Part shown: positions 36,872 to 44,631 of the stretch, piece after piece
Position numbering within the stretch: the first letter of the stretch is position 1
Layout: each line of letters starts with the position of its first letter
NCBI RefSeq assembly: GCF_006496635.1
Contig: NZ_CP022958.1
Span: forward strand, 4,650,001-4,714,000
Origin: Azoarcus sp. DD4
GTDB lineage: Bacteria > Pseudomonadota > Gammaproteobacteria > Burkholderiales > Rhodocyclaceae
DNA: 64,000 nt
Direction of reading: 5' to 3'
Translations under genes and position numbers: made by a program
The notes under the pieces: model-generated
Databases searched by the model: none
Told to the model about the DNA's origin: nothing
The model's input: the letters and a program-made list of their open reading frames with translations, nothing else

Positions 36872-37734
36872 CGCAGCAGCCCGCGCACGGTCTTGCCGTT
36901 CCAGCCGGACAGCGGCAGCTTGCCGAGCAGCTCGCGCGCGAGCGCCTTGTCGCGGTCGGCCGCCTTCACGAACAGCGAATTGATCAGCCTGTTGCGCACC
37001 TGGGCGTAGGCCGGATGGTCGGCGTAATCGGCATAGGTGCGCAACAGGCTGTCGGCCATGAAGCGCAGGTTCTTGTAGGTGTTGGTCGGATGCTTGCGGT
37101 ACTGCGCCATCAACTTCGGGATACGGTCGATGTAGTAGCCGGCATGGGTGATCCGCAGCCAGATGTACACGTCTTCCAGGCGGATCTCCGGGTTGAAGCC
37201 GCCCACCTTTTCCAGCGCCTCCTTGCGGAACATCAGCGTCGCCGTCGGCGGAATGGGCTTGCGGTCGAGGAAGACGTCGTCGAAGTCGATGTGCTGGGGA
37301 CCGAGGTCGCGCTGCTTCTGCTCGGCATCCGGGTAGGGCGTACCGTCGGCATGGATGAATTCGATGTTGCCGCCGCAGATGCCGACTTCCGGCTTGTCCG
37401 CCAGGTAGGCGACCTGGGTCGCGATGCGCCCGGGCAGCATGATGTCGTCCGAACCGAAGGGCGCGATCAGGCTGCCGCGGGCGCGCGCGATCGATTCATT
37501 GAGCGTGCGGGTGAGGCCCTTGTTGCGCTGCTCGCGGAAGTCGAAACCGTGCTGTTCCTGCAGGCGGCGGATACGGGCCACGCTGTCGTCGGTAGAACCG
37601 TCGTCGATCACCAGCAGCTCGATCTGCGGCCAGCTCTGCGCCAGCACGCTTTCGATCGAAGCCTCGATGTAGGGCGCGTGGTTGTACGAGGCGATGATGA
37701 CGGTCACCAGCGGCTGGGCGGCGTCCTTGTCCAT
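36841..37734 (-). CDS. Family 2 glycosyltransferase
   Basis: The 297-residue GT-A enzyme begins VTVIIASYNHAPYIEASIES and has LLVIDDGSTDDS, the metal-binding GSDDIMLPGR and the acceptor-side LEDVYIWLRI (ED motif). A C-terminal helical region follows. The ATG at 37734 gives MDKDAAQPL. It is the last of five closely spaced minus-strand genes from the carbamoyltransferase at 42507 down. Donor and acceptor cannot be told. Confidence 0.88.
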   Translation of the reverse strand: MDKDAAQPLVTVIIASYNHAPYIEASIESVLAQSWPQIELLVIDDGSTDDSVARIRRLQEQHGFDFREQRNKGLTRTLNESIARARGSLIAPFGSDDIMLPGRIATQVAYLADKPEVGICGGNIEFIHADGTPYPDAEQKQRDLGPQHIDFDDVFLDRKPIPPTATLMFRKEALEKVGGFNPEIRLEDVYIWLRITHAGYYIDRIPKLMAQYRKHPTNTYKNLRFMADSLLRTYADYADHPAYAQVRNRLINSLFVKAADRDKALARELLGKLPLSGWNGKTVRGLLRYAFSSVAKG

Positions 37735-37751
37735 GGGCAGGGTTCCGGAAG

Positions 37752-38708
37752 TCAGAAGCGCAGGGCGAGGCGCAGGCTTTCCCACAGGCCGGGCGGCTGC
37801 GCCGGGCGCAGCGCCGGATGCAGCGCGGCGGCGATGCGTTGGCCGATGCGCTCGAAGCTGTACTCGCGCTCGACCAGGGCCTGGCCGGCGGCGGCGATGC
37901 TTTCGGCCAGCGCCGGCTCGGCGCGCAGGCGGGCGAGCTTGGCCTGCAACTCGTCCACGCTGCGGTAGAGCACGAGGTTCTTCATGTCCTCGAAGCCGAG
38001 CGCGCGATTCTCGGCCTCGCCCTGGTCGTAGGCGAAGAGCACGCAGCCGCAGGCCATGGCTTCGAAGTTCTTGATCATGTACTCGCCCATGCCGACGTCG
38101 GCGCTGACGAAGAAGCGGATGCGGTTGAGCATCGCGCAGTAGTCGGCGCCGGATTCGGTGCGCACCGTCATCAGCGGCTCGCGGCGGCCGATCTCGTCCA
38201 GCATCGCCTTGCGCTCGCGATAGATGCCGCTCTTGGTGCTGCCGACGAAGCCGAGCTCGATGTCGCGCGCACTGCCGAGATTGCGCAGCAGGGTCTGGTC
38301 GTAGCCCTTGGGCACGAACACCGCGTCGGTGCCCTCGGCACGCAGCTTCTGCGTCACCTGGTAACCGGAACACAGCACCCGCGCCGCCGGCAGGCGGTGG
38401 TAGTGCGCGCTGAACTTGCCGCGGTATTTGCACGGGAAGTAGTTCTGCCAGGCGTCATGCTCGAGGATGACGAGCTTGGGCACGCCACGGATGAAAGCGA
38501 CCTGGCGGATCTCCTTCTTGAAGCGCAGGAAGAACACGATGCGCTCATAGCGCGCCGTGTCGACCTGCTCGCGGAAGTAGCGCCGCAGGTCGGCCTGATC
38601 CTCGTCGGTGAGCCAGCGCAGATCGCAGTCGGTATGCGCGGCGACGGCCTCGTAGAGGCGGTCGAGGATGACGCGCTGGTCCTTCTGCACCAGGAAGAGG
38701 ATCTTCAT
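37752..38708 (-). CDS. CgeB-like glycosyltransferase
   Basis: The 318-residue protein starts MKILFLVQKDQRVILDRLY. The GT-B C-terminal half has IELGFVGSTKSGIYRERK, SADVGMGEYMIKNFEAMACGCVLFAY (a degenerate donor-binding region) and EREYSFERI near the end. This resembles CgeB/DUF3880-type glycosyltransferases. It lies 17 bp before the GT2 gene and 10 bp after the DUF6625-like gene. It probably adds a core or O-chain sugar. Confidence 0.72.
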   Translation of the reverse strand: MKILFLVQKDQRVILDRLYEAVAAHTDCDLRWLTDEDQADLRRYFREQVDTARYERIVFFLRFKKEIRQVAFIRGVPKLVILEHDAWQNYFPCKYRGKFSAHYHRLPAARVLCSGYQVTQKLRAEGTDAVFVPKGYDQTLLRNLGSARDIELGFVGSTKSGIYRERKAMLDEIGRREPLMTVRTESGADYCAMLNRIRFFVSADVGMGEYMIKNFEAMACGCVLFAYDQGEAENRALGFEDMKNLVLYRSVDELQAKLARLRAEPALAESIAAAGQALVEREYSFERIGQRIAAALHPALRPAQPPGLWESLRLALRF

Positions 38709-38718
38709 CGGGACTCCG

Positions 38719-39615
38719 TCAGAGCGCATTCGTCAGCGCTGCAAAACCGTCCGCCGACACCTGCCAGGCCGGCTCGCGGGCAATGCGCGGGTAGTCGGCG
38801 AAGGTCTCGGGCGCCAGCTGCTTCCAGTCGCGCCCCTTCCACACCAGGAAATGCACATAGGGGAAGGCACGCCCGCTGCAGCGGTCGTTGGTCAGCACGC
38901 CTTGGCGCCAGAACCAGCGTGCCGGGAAGTTGCGGCTGCCGTCCACCCACGCCACCTTGGCGTCCGGCGTGCTGTAGGCCTCGACGAACTCGGCGCGGCG
39001 GTACCAGGGGTTGAGCAGCCAGGTCAGGCGCGCGAGCGCATCCGGCCAGTTCTTGCGGCGGATGAAGATGCGGCTGAAGGCGCCCTCGTCCAGGCCCTCG
39101 TGGCGACCGTTGGCGAGCCGGGTTCGCCAGTCCTTCATGCGGAAGAACAGTTCGCGCAGCTCGGCGGTGTTGCGCAGGATGCAGCAGTGGCCGGAGATGC
39201 GGCGGGCGTGGGTAGAGAACACGTCCTTCTTCGCCAGCCGCTCGGCGGTGAAGTAGGCGCGCAGGTCGCCGAACACCAGGTCGAGATCGCCGAAGGCCCA
39301 GAAGTCGTAGCCGGCCAGCTCGACCTCGTGGATGTAGCCGAGCGCCGGCTTGAGGTCGCACAGCTTGTAGGGATTGGCCGGGTGGAAGTCGATGCCGAGG
39401 CGCGCCGACACCCGGTCGCAGTAGTCCGTGTAGGACGTGGCGACGACACGCACATTGGGCGGGCAATCCGGCAACTCTCCGCAGTCGGAGAACAACAGCC
39501 AGTCCACCGTCGGATTGGCGCGGCAGCCGGCGAGGAAGAAGGGCATCCAGAACGGCCACTTGCCGAAATACGGGATGACGAAGCAGATGCTGGGCGCCGC
39601 GCCGGCCTGACTCAT
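38719..39615 (-). CDS. DUF6625-like putative glycosyltransferase
   Basis: The 298-residue protein begins with ICFVIPYFGKWPFWMPFFL and has WLLFSDCGE, then FWAFGDLDLVFGDLRAYF, a GT-A-like DLD motif near residue 112. This is the pattern I know as DUF6625, found in polysaccharide clusters and thought to be glycosyltransferases. Activity is inferred. Its ATG overlaps the stop of the upstream GT4 gene by four bases, so translation is coupled. Confidence 0.75.
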   Translation of the reverse strand: MSQAGAAPSICFVIPYFGKWPFWMPFFLAGCRANPTVDWLLFSDCGELPDCPPNVRVVATSYTDYCDRVSARLGIDFHPANPYKLCDLKPALGYIHEVELAGYDFWAFGDLDLVFGDLRAYFTAERLAKKDVFSTHARRISGHCCILRNTAELRELFFRMKDWRTRLANGRHEGLDEGAFSRIFIRRKNWPDALARLTWLLNPWYRRAEFVEAYSTPDAKVAWVDGSRNFPARWFWRQGVLTNDRCSGRAFPYVHFLVWKGRDWKQLAPETFADYPRIAREPAWQVSADGFAALTNAL

Positions 39616-40742
39616 GCGCCCACGACCTCGCCCAGCGCGGCCCGTACCATGGGCAGCGCAAAAAAGCGCCGGCGCGCGGCCTCGTCGGAAAAGTGCGCGC
39701 GCAGGCGGGCCAGACTGCGCCCGGCTACCTCGGCGCGCGCCGCCTCGCTCCAGCCGGCGTGCTCCGTCAGCAGACCGGCGAGCGCGGCGGCGTCGCCAAG
39801 CGCGAAGAGCTTGCCGACATCGCCCACCACCTCGGGCGCGCCGCCGCAGTCGGTGGCGACCACCGGCACGCCGGCGGCCATCGCCTCCAGCAGCACCATG
39901 CCGAAGGGCTCGTGGTCGGAACTGAGCGCGAACAGGTCGAAGGCGGAGAAGGCCCGGCGCGCCTCCGGCACCTGGCCGAGGAAGCGCACCGCGTCGGCGA
40001 TGCCGAGTTCGACGGCCTGCGCCTTGAGCTTGTCTTCCAGCCGCCCCTTGCCGAGGATGACCAGCAGCGCGCCGGCGGGCAGCGAGCCCCGCGCACGCGC
40101 GAAGGCGCGCAACAGTGTGGCCTGATCCTTGTCCGGATGCAGGCGGCCTACGTTGCCGATCACATAGGCGTCCTGCGGCAGGCCGAGGCGCTCACGCGCC
40201 GCCGCGCGCGGCAGTACTTCGGTGCGCACCGCGTCGACGTCGATCCGGTTGTGCAGGGTTTCGATGCGGTCCGCCGGCCACGACGGCACACCGCGGCGGA
40301 TGTCGTCGCGGATTGCGTCGGACACGCCGAGCAGGCCGAGACGTTTGCCGAACCAGCGCGCGAACAGCTGGTGCGACAGCCGCTCGTAGTCGCCGAAGGC
40401 GTGATGCACGCCGATCACCGGCAATTTCGTCGCCCAGCACGAGATGAAGATGGGCTTGAAGCGGTGCGCCAGGATCATGCGCACGTCGCGCGCGGCGACG
40501 ATCTCGCGCAGCCGGCGCATCGCGTCGAGCTTGAGGCCGCGCACATCCTTGCCGTCGTAGTCGAGGTAGATCACCTCGTCCGAGGCCGACAGCGCGGTCA
40601 CCTCGTCGCTGGGCGGGTCGGTCAGGTAGACCGTGGTGACCTTGTAGGGCGTGTCGCGGAACAGCACCGCGTACTGCCGCGCCACATCGGCAAAGGGGCC
40701 GTAGTGGCAGTGGCAGAACTGCAGGATGCGGGGCTCAGCCAA
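39612..40742 (-). CDS. GT4-family glycosyltransferase, LPS core
   Basis: The 376-residue GT-B enzyme has a divergent N-terminal domain (ILQFCHCHYGPFADVARQY). The donor domain has GNVGRLHPDKDQATLL and the EX7E motif in SSDHEPFGMVLLEAMAAGVPVV. The HHAFGDYERLSHQ segment carries a conserved His. It overlaps the carbamoyltransferase by 8 bp and the DUF6625-like gene by 4 bp. In P. aeruginosa a core glycosyltransferase (WapH) also neighbours the carbamoyltransferase, so an outer-core role is likely. Confidence 0.88.
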   Translation of the reverse strand: MAEPRILQFCHCHYGPFADVARQYAVLFRDTPYKVTTVYLTDPPSDEVTALSASDEVIYLDYDGKDVRGLKLDAMRRLREIVAARDVRMILAHRFKPIFISCWATKLPVIGVHHAFGDYERLSHQLFARWFGKRLGLLGVSDAIRDDIRRGVPSWPADRIETLHNRIDVDAVRTEVLPRAAARERLGLPQDAYVIGNVGRLHPDKDQATLLRAFARARGSLPAGALLVILGKGRLEDKLKAQAVELGIADAVRFLGQVPEARRAFSAFDLFALSSDHEPFGMVLLEAMAAGVPVVATDCGGAPEVVGDVGKLFALGDAAALAGLLTEHAGWSEAARAEVAGRSLARLRAHFSDEAARRRFFALPMVRAALGEVVGA

Positions 40743-42507
40743 GGCTGGCCTCCGCGGCGCCGGCCTCCAGCTGCACGCCCGGCTTGACCACCAGGATGTC
40801 TTCCATGATCAGGTACTCGAGGTCCGAGCCGTAGAACATGTTGAGCGCATCGGTGGGCGAGCAGATCATCGGTTCGCCGCGGCGGTTGAGCGAGGTGTTG
40901 AGCGCCACGCCGTTGCCGGTGAGCTTTTCGAGTTCGACCATGAGGTCGTAGTAGCGCGGGTTGTATTCGCGCTTCAACACCTGGGCGCGGGCGGTGCCGT
41001 CCTCGTGCACCACTTCCGGCACGCGCGTCTTCCACTCCTCGGCAACCTCGAAGGTGAAGGTCATGAAGGGCGCGGGATGCGCGGTCTGCAGCATCTGCGG
41101 GCCGACGCGGTCGAGCATGCTCGGGCAGAACGGCCGCCAGCGCTCACGGAACTTGATCTGCTCGTTGATGCGGTCGGCCACGCCCGGCGCGCTGGGGCAG
41201 CCGAGGATGGAGCGCCCGCCGAGCGCGCGCGGACCGAACTCCATGCGGCCCTGGAACCAGGCCACCGGATTGCCGTCGGCGAGGATCCTGGCGATGCGCT
41301 GCGGCACGTCATCGACCTTGTGCCACTGCGGCCGCGCCGGATGCTTGGCGCAGGCGGCGATCACGTCCTCGTTGCTGTAGCTGGGGCCGAGGTAGACGTG
41401 CTCCATCTTCTCCACCGCCACGCCGCGCGCTTCCGACACCCAGGACGCGGCGCCGACCGCGGTGCCGGAGTCGCCGGAAGCCGGCTGCACGAACAGCTCC
41501 TTCACTTCCGGGCGGGCGATGATCTTCTGGTTGAGCTTGACGTTGAGCGCACCGCCGCCGGCGAAGGCGAGCTTGCCGGTCTCGCGCAGGATGTCGCCGA
41601 GGTAGTAATCCATCATCTGCAGCGCGAGATCCTCGAACAGCTTCTGCATGCTCGCGGCGTAATGGATGTAGGGGTCGTCGGCAATGTCGCCCTCGCGCTT
41701 GGGGCCGAGCCAGTCGATCAGCTTGGGCGAGAAGTAATAGCCCTTGCCCTTTTCCTTGTAGCGGCGGAAACCGATCACGTTGGCGTAGTCGGTGTTGATC
41801 ACCAGTTCGCCGTTCTCGAACTTGGCCAAACGCGAGAAATCGTATTTCTCCGCATCGCCGTAGGGCGCCATGCCCATCACCTTGTACTCGCCGTCGAGCA
41901 TCTCGAAGCCGAGGTATTCGGTGAGCGCGCCGTACAGGCCGCCGAGCGAATCCGGGTCGTAGAACTCCTTGATCTTGTGGATCTTGCCGTTCTCGCCCCA
42001 GCCGAAGAAGGTGGTGGCGTATTCGCCCTTGCCGTCGATACCCATGATCGCCGTCTTCTGCTTGAAGCCGGACAGGTGATAGGCGCTGGAGGCGTGGGCG
42101 AGGTGGTGTTCGACCGGGACGATCTCGACCTTCTTCAGGTCGAAGCCGAGCTGCTGCAGGCACCACTCGATGCGGCGCTTGTAGCGGTAGTAGCGGCGGT
42201 TGCCGGCGAAAATGGCGTCCAGCCCGCGGTCGGGCGCGTACCAGTAGCGCTTGGCGTAGTGCCAGCGCGCCTTCTCGGCGATGCTGATGGGCGCGAACGG
42301 GATCGCGACCACGTCCACGTCCTTGGGCTTGATGCCGGCGAAATCGAGACAGAAGCGCGCCGCCTCGTAGGGCATGCGGTTCTTGGCGTGCTTGTCGCGC
42401 ACGAAGCGTTCTTCTTCCGCCGCGGCGACGAGCTTGCCGTCGATGTAGAGCGCGGCGGAGGGGTCGTGGGTGAGCGCGCCGGAAAGGCCGAGTATGGTCA
42501 ATGCCAC
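40735..42507 (-). CDS. NodU/CmcH-family carbamoyltransferase, probable LPS core heptose
   Basis: The 590-residue enzyme uses carbamoyl phosphate and ATP to carbamoylate a sugar hydroxyl. The N-terminal Kae1-like part begins ILGLSGALTHDPSAALYIDG with EEERFVRDKHAKN and VEHHLAHASSAYHLSG. The centre has AFAGGGALNVKLNQKI. The C-terminal YrdC-like part has GRMEFGPRALGGRSIL and GEPMICSPTDALNMFYGS. All match the family at normal length. P. aeruginosa carries a similar gene in its waa locus, where HepII is carbamoylated. That substrate is inference here. Confidence 0.88.
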   Translation of the reverse strand: MALTILGLSGALTHDPSAALYIDGKLVAAAEEERFVRDKHAKNRMPYEAARFCLDFAGIKPKDVDVVAIPFAPISIAEKARWHYAKRYWYAPDRGLDAIFAGNRRYYRYKRRIEWCLQQLGFDLKKVEIVPVEHHLAHASSAYHLSGFKQKTAIMGIDGKGEYATTFFGWGENGKIHKIKEFYDPDSLGGLYGALTEYLGFEMLDGEYKVMGMAPYGDAEKYDFSRLAKFENGELVINTDYANVIGFRRYKEKGKGYYFSPKLIDWLGPKREGDIADDPYIHYAASMQKLFEDLALQMMDYYLGDILRETGKLAFAGGGALNVKLNQKIIARPEVKELFVQPASGDSGTAVGAASWVSEARGVAVEKMEHVYLGPSYSNEDVIAACAKHPARPQWHKVDDVPQRIARILADGNPVAWFQGRMEFGPRALGGRSILGCPSAPGVADRINEQIKFRERWRPFCPSMLDRVGPQMLQTAHPAPFMTFTFEVAEEWKTRVPEVVHEDGTARAQVLKREYNPRYYDLMVELEKLTGNGVALNTSLNRRGEPMICSPTDALNMFYGSDLEYLIMEDILVVKPGVQLEAGAAEASLG

Positions 42508-42529
42508 TGGAAAACCTCAGGATCGGGAG

Positions 42530-42556
42530 CGCCCGGCGCAGCCGGGGCGCCGGGCG
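42530..42556 (-). terminator. GC hairpin between acyltransferase and carbamoyltransferase genes
   Basis: A perfect 10-bp inverted repeat (42530-42539 with 42547-42556) with a 7-base loop follows the acyltransferase stop by 14 bases and precedes the carbamoyltransferase start. On the minus strand only a short TTTT appears about 15 bases later, so it is terminator-like rather than a classic terminator. Confidence 0.4.
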
Positions 42557-42570
42557 GAACAAGCGGCGGA

Positions 42571-44631
42571 TTATAACCCGCGCGCTCCCGCTCCCGAGCC
42601 GGCAAGCTGCGCCTCGCTGGCGAGCAGATCCGGCAGCTGGGCGGCCATCCGGCGACCCAGCCAGTAGGAACCGTCGAGCGACAGGTGATCGTCGTCGCGA
42701 TAGAGCAGCATGCCGTCGCGCCGGCCATAGCAGGCCACGTCGTCGCACATCAACGGCACCGGGTCGAACACCGCCACCTGCGGATACCTCGCCAGGATGC
42801 GCGCCAGCAGCGGCCGGAACTCCGCGCCACGGGCGTCGCTCTGCGCCCGGCTCACCCGGCAGTCGGGCCGCGGCGTACGGCTGACGAAGCGGTTGGGATT
42901 CCAGGCCACGCACTCGCGGGCGTTGAAGGGCAGCTCCGGCACCGCGTGCAGGAAGACCACCCGCTTGCCGGCCGCCGTCAACCGGCGCAGCGTGTCCTCC
43001 AGCGCCACCTCGAACACCTGGGCGCGACTCATTTCCGCGCTGCCGCTCCGATCCGGCAGCACCAGTGTTTCGTCCGACACGTAATCCGCCGGATCGCGCA
43101 GTTCACGCCCCGACGCGTAAGCCATCCAGCGTCCGCCGAGGAAAACGGTCTCGATTGCCGGGTTGACCACCACATGATCGATCGCCGCGTTGACCACCTT
43201 GCGGCAGTCGTTCAGCCGCCCCTCCTTGAGGATGGACATGCCATACAGGGGCACGCAGCCGCCGTCGGCCAGCTGTGCCAGGTTCACGCCTTGCTGGCGC
43301 AGGCTCTCGCTCAACCCCCAGTAATAGTGATTGGCGTGGCTGTCGCCGATGATCATCGCCGTCGGCGGCCGCGCCGGATCGGCGATCAGGCACTGTCCGG
43401 GCAGGCCGGCCGGCAGATGGGGCGCGCAATCAGGGCCGGCCTTCAGGCCTGCATGCCAGTCCAGCGCCTGCGCCTCCCTCTTGGCCTGCGCGTCCTTGAG
43501 GCGGAAACCGAGGCCGTCGCGCACCAGGATGTTGCCTGCGCTGCCCATCACCAACAGGCTGAGCGTGACCAGCGCCGCCACCGTCCGCCAACTGCCGCCA
43601 CGCCGCACCGGCGTTTCGACCAGGCGATAACTGACCCAGGCGCAGGCCACCGCCAGCACAACGGCGGCCAGCAGGGCGCCGTGCGAAACGGCCTCCCCTG
43701 ACACGATGCGGACGAAGGCCAGCAGCGGCCAGTGCCACAGGTAGAGCGGAAAGCTGATGAGGCCGACCCAGACCGCCAGCCTGCTCGACAACACGCTGCG
43801 GTTGATCGCCGCGGCATCGCCCACTGCGATCAGCAGTACCGCACCGCCCACCGGCAGCAAGGCCCACCAGCCCGGGAAGGCGCGGTGTTTGTCCACCAAC
43901 AGCAGGGCGGCGAGGATCAGCCCCAGGCCAAGCAGCGCCATGAGGTTGGCCAGACGCCCGTTGGCGAACACCGGACCGCTGCGATGTACGCGATAGGCCA
44001 GCGCCGCACCGGCGAGCAGTTCCCAGGCGCGCGCCGGCAGCAGGAAGTAGCTGGCCACCGGCGCCAGCGGCGTAAACACGACATTCACCACGAACGACAG
44101 GGCAAACAGGCCCGCCAGCACCCGCCAGAAGCGCCGCCCCAGCCGCCAGGCTAGCACCGCCACCACCGGCCAGACGATGTAGAACTGCTCTTCCACGCCG
44201 AGCGACCACAGGTGCAGCAGCGGCTTGAGCTCGGCCGCCGTGTCGAAATAGCCGGCCTCCTGCCAGTACACCAGGTTGGCGACAAAGCCGAGGCCGGCCA
44301 TTGCGTGCTTGCCGAGCTGGGCGTACTCGTCCGGCAGCAGCACCGACCAGCCTATCGCCAGCGACACCACGATCACCAGCAGCAAGGCCGGGAAGATGCG
44401 GCGCACACGGCGGACGTAAAAATCGGCAAAGCTGAACTCGCCGCCGGCCAGCGCCTTGAAGACGATGGACGAGATCAGGTAGCCGGAGATCACGAAAAAG
44501 ATGTCCACGCCGACAAAACCACCCGGCAGCAAGGCCGGGAAGGCGTGGTAGAGCACCACCGACAGGACTGCGACCGCTCGCAGGCCGTCGATGTCGGAGC
44601 GGTAGGCGAGATGCGGGTTGGGATGGCTCAT
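42571..44631 (-). CDS. AT3-SGNH O-acyltransferase (OafA/YrhL-like), copy 1
   Basis: The 686-residue inner-membrane protein has an acyltransferase-3 domain (residues 1-345, about ten hydrophobic segments) and a C-terminal SGNH hydrolase-like domain (about 400-680). The first has YRSDIDGLRAVAVLSVVLYH and GGFVGVDIFFVISGYLISS. The second has GDSHANHYYWGL (Ser431) and a final DDDHLSLDG with the Asp/His pair. Proteins of this build O-acetylate LPS, O-antigen or peptidoglycan. Its ATGA start overlaps copy 2 by four bases. Confidence 0.9.
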   Translation of the reverse strand: MSHPNPHLAYRSDIDGLRAVAVLSVVLYHAFPALLPGGFVGVDIFFVISGYLISSIVFKALAGGEFSFADFYVRRVRRIFPALLLVIVVSLAIGWSVLLPDEYAQLGKHAMAGLGFVANLVYWQEAGYFDTAAELKPLLHLWSLGVEEQFYIVWPVVAVLAWRLGRRFWRVLAGLFALSFVVNVVFTPLAPVASYFLLPARAWELLAGAALAYRVHRSGPVFANGRLANLMALLGLGLILAALLLVDKHRAFPGWWALLPVGGAVLLIAVGDAAAINRSVLSSRLAVWVGLISFPLYLWHWPLLAFVRIVSGEAVSHGALLAAVVLAVACAWVSYRLVETPVRRGGSWRTVAALVTLSLLVMGSAGNILVRDGLGFRLKDAQAKREAQALDWHAGLKAGPDCAPHLPAGLPGQCLIADPARPPTAMIIGDSHANHYYWGLSESLRQQGVNLAQLADGGCVPLYGMSILKEGRLNDCRKVVNAAIDHVVVNPAIETVFLGGRWMAYASGRELRDPADYVSDETLVLPDRSGSAEMSRAQVFEVALEDTLRRLTAAGKRVVFLHAVPELPFNARECVAWNPNRFVSRTPRPDCRVSRAQSDARGAEFRPLLARILARYPQVAVFDPVPLMCDDVACYGRRDGMLLYRDDDHLSLDGSYWLGRRMAAQLPDLLASEAQLAGSGAGARGL

